Assembly: GCF_020171945.1 (NCBI RefSeq)
Contig: NZ_JAIVAP010000027.1
Location: 1 to 58,618 of the forward strand
DNA length: 58,618 nt
Direction of reading: 5' to 3'
From: Bacillus infantis
GTDB taxonomy: Bacteria > Bacillota > Bacilli > Bacillales > Cytobacillaceae
The position numbers were made by a program, and so were the translations under genes. The notes below the pieces were generated by a model. It saw nothing but the letters and a program-made list of their open reading frames with translations, was not told where the DNA came from and made no database searches. Positions 17,243 to 24,121 of this stretch are shown piece after piece. Position 1 is the stretch's first letter. Each line of letters begins with the position of its first letter.

Positions 17243-17593
17243 TTATCTTTCGCCAGACAAATTGCCGCCAAGATCCGGCTTATCTTCAGTCTTAGGCGTC
17301 TCATCATTTCGCACTCCCCGGTCGCTCCAGTCTTCGCTGCTTTCGTTTTGCTCTTCGATTTGTTCATCGAGCTGCCTCATGTCAGCGGGATCAACATACC
17401 GTGAAGGAATGACTCTGTTGCTGTCATTATTAGGCTGGTTGACTTGGTCGTTATCAAAGCCATCGCCATTATTGCGCATCGGTGTATAATTCATCTCTTC
17501 AGGTTCATTCATTTGGTTGTTGTTTGTGCCGCAGGCTGACAAAGGCAGGACAATGGTCAATATCGCAAGAATGGCTGCTGCTCTTTTTTTCAC
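17243..17593 (-). CDS. Small lipoprotein, unknown function
   Basis: A 116-residue predicted lipoprotein: basic N-terminus, hydrophobic core and lipobox LSAC (Cys21). The mature part is disordered-looking, rich in Asn, Asp, Glu and Gln with no recognisable domain (ADMRQLDEQIEEQNESSEDW). Start is GTG at 17591-17593, eight nt after GAGGAGG. Such Asn/Asp-rich small lipoproteins are frequent in spore formers, but no function can be read from the sequence. Confidence 0.75.
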   Translation of the reverse strand: MKKRAAAILAILTIVLPLSACGTNNNQMNEPEEMNYTPMRNNGDGFDNDQVNQPNNDSNRVIPSRYVDPADMRQLDEQIEEQNESSEDWSDRGVRNDETPKTEDKPDLGGNLSGER

Positions 17594-17685
17594 TAAGAAT
17601 GCCTCCTCAAAATGTGATCAACCTTAGTATGTTCACATTGGAGAAGGTTAAAAGGCATAATAATTATCAGTCCCGGAAATGCTTG

Positions 17686-18483
17686 CTAATACTGAAGCCG
17701 GGGTTTCGCCGGATTGCAGTCCGGCTTTTCTTCGGACTGCGACTCCGCAAGCTTAGTCAAGTAATAGCATTCCTCCCTGAACATATGGTCGGCCATCAGG
17801 GGAGCAAACGTTCCGAGAGCCTGGTTTGAGAGTTCAAGCTCTTCAATTTCATCCAGGAAATTCATAAATAACCTCATCTCGAGCTTGACGTTTTTGTTAA
17901 ACCGGTCCAGTGCCGGAAAGCTTTGGATATTTGTCCGCAAAAAACCGGTAAGCTCCACAGCCTTTAAATAAAACCCCTCAAAATGTTTTGTATAGTCACC
18001 GCTTTTTTCTTTAATCATTTTCTCGATCCGGTCCATATTGTCTGAAATCGCACCTGCATGACCGGCAGCATCAAGCAGCCAGATCAGATGATGATGAAGC
18101 TCATGAAATACAGGCGGAGCTTCACCTTTTTTCAAGTAATTCAGCACAAGAAGGTATTCCTCAAGCTCGTTCACCATATGGTTGATGAAGGTCGGGCCGA
18201 GCTGGATTTTAATTTTGCCGATCAGATGCTCTTCAATCAGCTTCAGCTTAAAGCTCCGCAGCTTTTCTGCCTCTGCTTCTGCCAGCATGCTTAATTGTAC
18301 AGGATCTGCGCCTCCTGCCTGTGCAAGCAGTTCATCGAAGACCGTTATAAAATATGCCGCTGTCCGGATATTTTCCTTTTCAGACGGCGCCAGTGCGTCA
18401 TGAATGAACCGCGCATGATCCCCGAGGATCTGCAGCCAGAATCCGTTTTCTTCCTTTGCTGATTCTTCGAATGTTTTTGCCAT
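17686..18483 (-). CDS. DUF2935 family protein (hemerythrin-like helical bundles)
   Basis: A 265-residue, all-helical, acidic cytosolic protein made of two repeated halves. Each half begins with a histidine/glutamate-bearing helix (FWLQILGDHARFIHDAL and, in the C-terminal part, MADHMFREECYYL), with VFHELHHHLIWLL in between, a pattern that suggests metal binding as in hemerythrin-like bundles. This matches the DUF2935 family of Bacilli, whose function is not established. Strong GGGAGGGG ribosome site; single gene. Confidence 0.8.
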   Translation of the reverse strand: MAKTFEESAKEENGFWLQILGDHARFIHDALAPSEKENIRTAAYFITVFDELLAQAGGADPVQLSMLAEAEAEKLRSFKLKLIEEHLIGKIKIQLGPTFINHMVNELEEYLLVLNYLKKGEAPPVFHELHHHLIWLLDAAGHAGAISDNMDRIEKMIKEKSGDYTKHFEGFYLKAVELTGFLRTNIQSFPALDRFNKNVKLEMRLFMNFLDEIEELELSNQALGTFAPLMADHMFREECYYLTKLAESQSEEKPDCNPAKPRLQY

Positions 18484-18643
18484 ATGTTCCCCTCCCTGTT
18501 AAAACTTCTTCTCTCATTCATATTAAACTTGCCTCAAAATATGCCTGACTCGGATAGCATGGATCATAATACGGACTGAAAAGGGTTTCCGGCAGAAGCG
18601 GCGAATAGTATTGTAAATTTCCCTTTGAATGGAGGTATGAAAG

Positions 18644-19177
18644 TTGACGACAGCCATTTTCCTGTATCCCGGATTCAGCGAATACGAATTATCTGCCGTC
18701 ATTTCTGTATTGACACAGGCAAACCATCCAAAGGTCTTCATCGGCCTGGATGATGAGCCTGTTAAAGGAGAAGCAGGACTTTCCTGCATGGCTGATATTT
18801 CTCTCAAGGAGGCAGAGATTTCCCAATACCAGAGTTTAATACTTCCCGGTGTAGATGATTTTCAGCACCTGCTTGAGGAAAATGACCTATTCAGTTTTAT
18901 CCGCAGCGGCTGCGAACAAGATGCAGTTATTGCCGCAATATCCAGTGCACCATATCTTCTGGCCAAATCTGGTATCTTGTATGACCGGTCTTACACAGCA
19001 GGTATTTCAAAACAAGCTAGAGAGTTTTTAGGGGTTTTTAACGAAGAAAGATTTGTAGACGCTCCATATGTTTTTGACAGAGGCATATTGACAGCAAAGG
19101 GCAATGCCTTTGTGGACTTTGCCATTAAGTTCGGACAGGTGCTGGAGCTAGATTTCAATCCTGGCTGGTATCGGTGA
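18644..19177 (+). CDS. DJ-1/PfpI family protein with serine at the nucleophile position
   Basis: A 177-residue single-domain class I glutamine-amidotransferase-like protein of the DJ-1/PfpI superfamily (FLYPGFSEYELS at the start, YQSLILPGVDDFQHL, then the elbow IAAISSAPYLLAKSGIL). In active members the elbow reads A-C-[HGA]-[GS]; here the cysteine position appears to be Ser, so hydrolase/deglycase chemistry may be lost or altered. Start is TTG at 18644 with GGAGGT seven nt upstream; the nearby ATG at 18637 is in another frame. It ends at a terminator shared with the convergent fruA. Confidence 0.8.
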   Translation: MTTAIFLYPGFSEYELSAVISVLTQANHPKVFIGLDDEPVKGEAGLSCMADISLKEAEISQYQSLILPGVDDFQHLLEENDLFSFIRSGCEQDAVIAAISSAPYLLAKSGILYDRSYTAGISKQAREFLGVFNEERFVDAPYVFDRGILTAKGNAFVDFAIKFGQVLELDFNPGWYR

Positions 19178-19201
19178 GAAGCTATTGCTTGAAAAGAAAA
19201 A

Positions 19202-19227
19202 ACCGGAAAGCGCAGGGGCTTTCCGGT
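19202..19227. terminator. Bidirectional terminator between the DJ-1/PfpI-like gene and fruA
   Basis: Perfect stem ACCGGAAAGC / GCTTTCCGGT, with A-rich and T-rich flanks giving T-runs for both converging transcripts. Confidence 0.9.
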
Positions 19228-19232
19228 CATTT

Positions 19233-21107
19233 TTACTTTACTTGAGCTGCAGGTTTTTTTAGGATCCCCAACAGGACCGCAGAAACAACCGAGCCAATCA
19301 GGATAGCCAAAAGGTACAGCAGCGCATTACCTTCTACAAGGAAGGCAACAAACACTCCGCCGTGAGGCGCACGGAGGCCTATATTGAACAGCATGGACAA
19401 TGCGCCGGTTGTAGCAGCACCCACCATGATCGACGGGATGACCCTGATCGGATCTGCTGCGGCAAACGGGATGGCACCTTCTGTGATGAAAGATAAGCCC
19501 ATGATATAGTTGACTGTCCCTGCATCTCTTTCCTGTTTCGTAAATTTATTCTTAAAGAATGTAGTAGCCAGAGCGATGGCAAGCGGCGGAACCATACCAG
19601 CGGCCATGATGGCAGCCATCGGCTCATAGACTCCGTTTGCCAGGAGGCCTGTTCCGAATACATATGCTGACTTGTTGACAGGGCCTCCCATATCAAAGGC
19701 CATCATAAGGCCTAATACAATTCCAAGCATTACAGCGTTCGCAGTGCCAAGACCGGCAAGCCAGTCTGTGATCGCATTGTTCAGAGCACCGACAGGTTCA
19801 TTTACAGCATACAGCATGGCAAGACCGGTCAGTAATATTCCAAGAAGCGGGTAAAGCAAAATCGTCTTTATTCCTTCTAGAGCAGCCGGAAGCCCGGATA
19901 AAAGTTTCTTAAGCAGTACAACAATGTAACCGGCAAGGAATCCGGCGATCAAGCCGCCAAGGAATCCAGCCCCGCCGCTCGCTGCCATGAAACCTCCGAC
20001 CATACCTGGTGCAAAGCCCGGACGGTCCGCGATGCTCATTGCAATGAAGCCGGCAAGAACGGGAACCAGCAGGCCAAAGGCATTGCCGCCGCCGATTGTC
20101 ATAAGTGCCGCTGCAAATTCATTGTAAGAAGGATCGTTCGGATCTGCAGAGTTATATCCGAACATAAAGGAAATCGCAATCAGGATTCCCCCGCCGACAA
20201 CAAACGGAAGCATATTGGAAACACCGTTCATCAAATGCTTGTAGATGCCGCCCTTTTTCTCCTTATTTCCGCTGTCTTCAGATGAAGCATTGCCTGAACC
20301 CTGATAGACCGGCGCATCTTTTTTAACAGCCCTGTCAATAAGCTCCTTAGGCTTTCGGATGCCGTCTGCTACAGCGGTCTGGATGACATGCTTCCCTTTG
20401 AAGCGTTCCATTTCCACTTTTGTGTCTGCTGCCACAATAACAGCAGCTGCGTTTTCAATTTCTTCCCGGGTCAGGACATTTTTAGCTCCGCCGGAACCAT
20501 TGGTCTCTACCTTTATATCAATGCCCAGTTCAGCCGCTTTTGCTTTCAGGGAATCTGCTGCCATGTAGGTATGCGCAATTCCTGTAGGGCAGGCTGTGAC
20601 GGCGACGATGAAATCTTTTTTGTTTTCCATGCTCTGCTCTTCTTCTTCGCCTTCTTCATCATGTGCATTGATGATATTCAAAACGGTTTCCGCAGAATCC
20701 GCTTCCATAAGCTCCCTGCGCACTTCTTCTCTCATAAGGATGGAAGAAAGGCGGGAAAGTGCCTCAAGGTGGGTATTGTTCGCACCTTCAGGGGCAGCAA
20801 TCATGAAGAATAGATGTGACGGCTGTCCGTCCAGCGATTCATAATCCACCCCTTCAGCCGATTTGCCGAATGCAATTGCAGCATTGGCAACAGCCGCGGT
20901 TTTAGCATGGGGAATGGCGATCCCGTCCCCGATCCCGGTCGTGCTCTGTTCTTCCCTTTTAAGAATGGCCTCTTTGAAGGCGGATATATCATTAAGCTTT
21001 CCAGCTTTATCAAGGGTCTCTGCCAGCTGGTCGATCGCCCCGCGCTTATCCCTGCCATTAATAGAGAGCAGGATTGTATCTTTTGTCAATAGCTCTGTAA
21101 TTTTCAT
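19233..21107 (-). CDS. fruA: PTS fructose transporter, EIIABC
   Basis: Imports fructose with phosphorylation to fructose 1-phosphate at the membrane. The 624 residues are arranged EIIA (1-150; phospho-His67 in AIPHAKT), EIIB (165-270; phospho-Cys173 in TACPTGIAHTYMAA) and EIIC (about 300-615, multi-pass, with GGPVNKSAYVFG). A charged linker (EEGEEEEQS) separates A and B and a Gly/Ser/Asn-rich linker separates B and C. Third gene of fruRKA, 13 bp after fruK. Length and order are those of Bacillus FruA. Confidence 0.96.
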   Translation of the reverse strand: MKITELLTKDTILLSINGRDKRGAIDQLAETLDKAGKLNDISAFKEAILKREEQSTTGIGDGIAIPHAKTAAVANAAIAFGKSAEGVDYESLDGQPSHLFFMIAAPEGANNTHLEALSRLSSILMREEVRRELMEADSAETVLNIINAHDEEGEEEEQSMENKKDFIVAVTACPTGIAHTYMAADSLKAKAAELGIDIKVETNGSGGAKNVLTREEIENAAAVIVAADTKVEMERFKGKHVIQTAVADGIRKPKELIDRAVKKDAPVYQGSGNASSEDSGNKEKKGGIYKHLMNGVSNMLPFVVGGGILIAISFMFGYNSADPNDPSYNEFAAALMTIGGGNAFGLLVPVLAGFIAMSIADRPGFAPGMVGGFMAASGGAGFLGGLIAGFLAGYIVVLLKKLLSGLPAALEGIKTILLYPLLGILLTGLAMLYAVNEPVGALNNAITDWLAGLGTANAVMLGIVLGLMMAFDMGGPVNKSAYVFGTGLLANGVYEPMAAIMAAGMVPPLAIALATTFFKNKFTKQERDAGTVNYIMGLSFITEGAIPFAAADPIRVIPSIMVGAATTGALSMLFNIGLRAPHGGVFVAFLVEGNALLYLLAILIGSVVSAVLLGILKKPAAQVK

Positions 21108-21120
21108 AAAGCTCTCCCCT

Positions 21121-22032
21121 TTAAATTGTTCTGACCGCTACCTGGGGCAGCAGTTCTTCTACTTTTTCAATCGTGCAAAGGCCGATTGAAAAGGCTGTAG
21201 CACTTCCGGAAGCTACACTGTATTTAAAAGCAGCTTCATAGCTGCCGCTCCGGCTGAATTCGGCCAGGAATCCGGCAACCATAGAGTCGCCTGCTCCCAC
21301 TGAGCTTTTTAAGGTGCCCTTTGGAACAGTCGCCGCGATGGCCACATCTTCATTCACGAATACAGCACCTTCCCCTGCGAGTGAAATAATGACGTTTTGA
21401 GCACCCATTTCTATAAGCTTCCTGGCGTATGGAAGCACTTCTTCGCAAGTATGGATTTCCGTGCCGAATAACTCGCCCAGTTCATGGTGATTGGGCTTGA
21501 TCAGAAATGGACGGTATGGAAGAACCTTTTTAAGCAGCTCGCCCTCTGCATCGGCAGCAAATCCTGCACCTGCTTCATGGCACATCTTTGCGAATGCTTC
21601 ATACGTATTATCCGGCATTGTGGAAGGGATGCTTCCAGCAAGTACCAGCATGTCTCCCTGTCCCAGGCGGCTGATCTCAGAAGTCAATGCATCCAGGTCT
21701 TCCGCACTGATTTCAGGTCCCCTGGCATTGATTTCAGTTTCCTGACCGCTTTTCAATTTGATATTGATTCTTGTGTCATCCTTTACCTGTACAAAACGGG
21801 TTTTAATATTCTCTTCCTGGAGTGAGTCTGTGATATAGCTGCCGGTAAATCCGCCGGCAAACCCGATTGCTTCGCTGTCGACTCCCATCCTCTTCAGGAC
21901 CCGGGAAACATTAATGCCTTTTCCTCCAGGAAATTTAGATTCGTTTTTTGTCCTGTTCAAACCGCCTAGCTCGACATTGTCGAGCTCGACAATATAATCA
22001 ACAGAAGGATTAAGTGTCAATGTATAAATCAT
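21121..22032 (-). CDS. fruK: 1-phosphofructokinase
   Basis: Phosphorylates fructose 1-phosphate to fructose 1,6-bisphosphate, feeding glycolysis. The 303-residue PfkB-family kinase starts MIYTLTLNPSVDY, has the substrate-binding FPGGKGINVSRVLKRMG motif and the ATP/anion-hole motif VGAGDSMVAGF with the catalytic Asp. Its ATG overlaps the fruR stop (ATGA), so the two are translationally coupled. Confidence 0.96.
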   Translation of the reverse strand: MIYTLTLNPSVDYIVELDNVELGGLNRTKNESKFPGGKGINVSRVLKRMGVDSEAIGFAGGFTGSYITDSLQEENIKTRFVQVKDDTRINIKLKSGQETEINARGPEISAEDLDALTSEISRLGQGDMLVLAGSIPSTMPDNTYEAFAKMCHEAGAGFAADAEGELLKKVLPYRPFLIKPNHHELGELFGTEIHTCEEVLPYARKLIEMGAQNVIISLAGEGAVFVNEDVAIAATVPKGTLKSSVGAGDSMVAGFLAEFSRSGSYEAAFKYSVASGSATAFSIGLCTIEKVEELLPQVAVRTI

Positions 22033-22781
22033 GCTGTCACAACCTTAATGTTTGTTTTACTGATATATTGTTCCCTGCTGTCTGCATCTAGTTCATTTGT
22101 AATGATAGAGGCTTCATGAAGCTCCGCAATCTTCGCGAAAGCGATTTCAGAAAACTTCGAACTATCTGATAGCACAAACGCTTCCCGGGACAGTGAAATA
22201 GCTGTCTGCTTAATCATCGCTTCCTCCTGGTCCGGTGTGGTATAGCCGAACTGAGGATGGATTCCATTAACACCCATAAAGCATTTATCAAATCTGTATT
22301 GGCCAAGGCTGGCTAAGGCTCCCCTGCCTATGATGGCGTTTGTTTGCGGCTTGGCATAGCCGCCAACCAGGAAGGTCTTAATCCCTCTTTCCATAAGGCT
22401 TGGAATATGCATAAGGCCATTTGTGACGACAACAATGTCTTTCAGAGGCAGAAAGGGGATCATCTCCTGGACGGTTGAACCTGCATCCAGATAGATGCAA
22501 TCTCCTTCTTCTACGAGGCCTGCAGCATATCTGGCAATATCCTTTTTCTCATGACGGTTTATGGAGGATTTCTCAACCATGCTCGGCTCTTGAAGCTTCC
22601 CCTGCAGCCTGGCAGCACCCCCGTGAACCCTTTTTAAGAATTTATCATTTTCAAGCTGGGACAAATCCCGTCTGATAGTTGATTCAGAGGAGTCTGTCAT
22701 TTCTACAAGTTCCTGTATTTTAACTGTATGCTTCTCTTTAAGCATCTGCAGGATGAGCTGATGTCTCTCCGGTGTCAGCAA
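22029..22781 (-). CDS. fruR: Fructose operon repressor, DeoR family
   Basis: Transcription factor of 250 residues with an N-terminal DeoR helix-turn-helix (VKIQELVEMTDSSESTIRRDLSQLE) and a C-terminal sugar-phosphate sensor domain (DAGSTVQEM, VVVTNGLMHI, DSSKF), expected to respond to fructose 1-phosphate. I place the start at TTG 22779-22781, giving MLTPERHQLIL as in known FruR proteins, eight nt after GGAGG; a GTG three codons upstream is part of the ribosome site itself. First gene of fruRKA, so the operon is probably autoregulated. Confidence 0.93.
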   Translation of the reverse strand: MLTPERHQLILQMLKEKHTVKIQELVEMTDSSESTIRRDLSQLENDKFLKRVHGGAARLQGKLQEPSMVEKSSINRHEKKDIARYAAGLVEEGDCIYLDAGSTVQEMIPFLPLKDIVVVTNGLMHIPSLMERGIKTFLVGGYAKPQTNAIIGRGALASLGQYRFDKCFMGVNGIHPQFGYTTPDQEEAMIKQTAISLSREAFVLSDSSKFSEIAFAKIAELHEASIITNELDADSREQYISKTNIKVVTA

Positions 22782-22859
22782 GAATGTCACCTCCCGGCTG
22801 CTTATAATTGCAGCTTCATGCCTTTTGGCTTAACAGTTTAAGATTTGTTATGTAAGCCA

Positions 22860-22942
22860 ATTGTAATGGAATCGATTTCAAAAATCAATCATTTTCGCTC
22901 ACAAACATTCAAATAGATTCAAAATATGAGTGTTTATGATTG
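22860..22942 (-). promoter_or_regulatory. fru promoter with cre box and FruR-like inverted repeat
   Basis: Minus strand: TTGATT (22883-22888), 17-nt spacer, TACAAT (22860-22865). The spacer contains TGAAATCGATTCCA (22867-22880), one mismatch from the CcpA cre consensus, positioned to block polymerase. Overlapping and upstream of the -35 is an inverted repeat CAATCATTTTCGCTCA (22886-22901) / TGAGTGTTTATGATTG (22927-22942), matching at 12 of 16 positions, a reasonable FruR operator. Confidence 0.75.
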
Positions 22943-23008
22943 TTTCATTTCTATTCATATTATTTTGATAATAACTATTTTTTGTTAGCTCTCTAAAGTG
23001 AGGATATA

Positions 23009-23392
23009 ATGAGAGAGCAAAAATATATAAATGTGTTGGAGAGTGTTTCAGTGAAAAATATTGGCGGTTTTTATCTAGAGCTGATTAAAGTAATCATTAT
23101 TGCTGTTGCGGCGTTTGCCCTTTTTGGGTCTTTCCATGAAAAGATCCTTGAACTTGCGGTCCCGGCGGGTGAAGACATAACAAGCAAAGCGTTCGGGGTG
23201 CCATTTTATATTCAGTCTGCTGCTTTATTCATGCTTCTTTTCCTTCTATATAAGACAAAGCTGCAGAGGTTCAGCTGGTATAAAAAGTGGAAGAACAGCG
23301 GAGGGCTTTCGACAAATACAGCACGTATTCTGCTTTTTGCAGGGAGCGCCTTGCTCCTCCTTCCATATTTTTATTATTTTATCGCTTTATGA
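23009..23392 (+). CDS. Small membrane protein of unknown function
   Basis: A 127-residue protein with three predicted transmembrane segments (about residues 25-42, 67-82 and 105-125) separated by a short loop and a Lys/Trp-rich amphipathic stretch (FSWYKKWKN). The start ATG at 23009 follows a GAGG ribosome site. It diverges from the fru operon across the shared control region, but nothing ties it to fructose. I do not recognise the family. Confidence 0.65.
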   Translation: MREQKYINVLESVSVKNIGGFYLELIKVIIIAVAAFALFGSFHEKILELAVPAGEDITSKAFGVPFYIQSAALFMLLFLLYKTKLQRFSWYKKWKNSGGLSTNTARILLFAGSALLLLPYFYYFIAL

Positions 23393-23544
23393 TTGCTGTA
23401 GGAATTTAACTATGCTACAATCAAGGTACAACATATGGATAACACACCATGAACCAGCACTACATATTGTTATCCTTGTGAATGGATTTGTTTGTGGTCT
23501 CTTTTTCCTTTTTCGCTTCTGAAATTCGGGAAGCGATTTTTTTT
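23393..23544 (+). ncRNA. Candidate small RNA with its own promoter and terminator
   Basis: TTGCTG (23393-23398), a 17-nt spacer and an extended -10 TGCTACAAT (TACAAT at 23416-23421) predict a start near 23428. About 90 nt later TCGCTTC/GAAGCGA (23513-23519 / 23530-23536) followed by eight Ts makes a good terminator. The predicted RNA of about 115 nt contains the stem GGATAACA (23437-23444) / TGTTATCC (23468-23475). No open reading frame with a ribosome site lies inside. It could alternatively be just an intergenic promoter plus a late terminator of the membrane-protein gene. Confidence 0.45.
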
Positions 23545-23626
23545 GCAGAGAGTCTGTGAATTTTAGCGAATAATCGTTCAGGCTGCCGATTTTTGGCGCC
23601 TGCCTTCAATTGAATAAGAATCCGCA

Positions 23627-23907
23627 AGTGATGGTGCCCTTTAAGGGCTTAATAGGGAATCCGGTTCGATGCCGGAGCTGTCCCCGCAACTGTAAGTGTG
23701 TACGAAATAAGCATCCACTGTATATGAACGCTGACAAGGCGCCTATATGGGAAGGGCTTAAAGTAGGATGAAGCACGAGCCAGGAGACCTGCCATGCTTG
23801 TACGAGTTTCGGTTCTTCGGGGATTGGGAAGATGAAACGATGGTATAAGTCGTTTTCTGTTCCTTTATGCCGTCGTTTGATCCGCCCAACACATGGGCGG
23901 ATTTTTT
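23627..23907 (+). promoter_or_regulatory. Cobalamin (B12) riboswitch with terminator, upstream of nrdAB
   Basis: The aptamer shows the conserved cobalamin elements in order: GGTGCC, AGGGAATCCGG, GCTGTCCCCGCAACTGTAA, GGGAAGG and the B12 box AGCCAGGAGACCTGCC (23778-23793). The expression platform ends in ATCCGCCC-AACACAT-GGGCGGAT with a T-run (23880-23907), and AAACGA / TCGTTT (about 23835 / 23873) can form an alternative hairpin. The downstream genes are the B12-independent class I ribonucleotide reductase, so adenosylcobalamin should switch nrdAB off. Confidence 0.93.
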
Positions 23908-23937
23908 ATTGTCAGGGAATTTATAAATTGTAAGACT

Positions 23938-23964
23938 TGTGGATATTTTCAATTCTTATCCACG
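23938..23964. promoter_or_regulatory. Pair of inverted DnaA-box-like sites
   Basis: TGTGGATAT (23938-23946) and TTATCCACG (23956-23964) each match the DnaA box consensus TTATNCACA at eight of nine positions and face each other. GTGGATA / TATCCAC also forms a perfect 7-bp stem. The pair lies between the riboswitch terminator and nrdA. Ribonucleotide reductase genes are known DnaA targets in other bacteria; binding here is inferred. Confidence 0.5.
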
Positions 23965-23972
23965 TCCAGCAG

Positions 23973-24075
23973 CAGCGCCTCCCCCCGTGAGATCTCAAAG
24001 CAAACCTCCCAAATGTCCAAGAACCCCTTTCCGGGAGGTTCGCCTTGTGCTTGTCGGAGGTGATCAAGGCGCTTG
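23973..24075 (+). promoter_or_regulatory. Structured nrdA leader segment, possible second control RNA
   Basis: The segment is enclosed by AGCGCCT (23974-23980) / AGGCGCT (24067-24073) and contains a strong inner hairpin AACCTCCC (24003-24010) / GGGAGGTT (24033-24040), extended by AAGCA / TGCTT. It also contains GGAGGTGATC (24056-24065), a ten-base perfect match to the 16S anti-Shine-Dalgarno, 7 nt before a TTG that opens a 30-codon frame ending at 24165 inside nrdA. CCTCC at 23978-23982 could mask that GGAGG. Not a class I recognise. Confidence 0.45.
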
Positions 24076-24121
24076 CACTTTTGTTTTTGGCAAAATACTG
24101 ATCAACCCAGGAGGTATAACT

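Noticed and set aside
23337-23522. Sixty-one-codon frame with a hydrophobic C-terminal part, considered as a type I toxin
   Set aside because: It begins within the preceding gene, has no ribosome site before any internal start, and crosses the promoter and stem of the candidate small RNA.
23939-24121. Sixty-one-codon N-terminal extension of nrdA
   Set aside because: It lies in leader RNA with paired segments and DnaA-box-like sites; the ATG at 24122 has an ideal AGGAGGT site and begins the family-like sequence.
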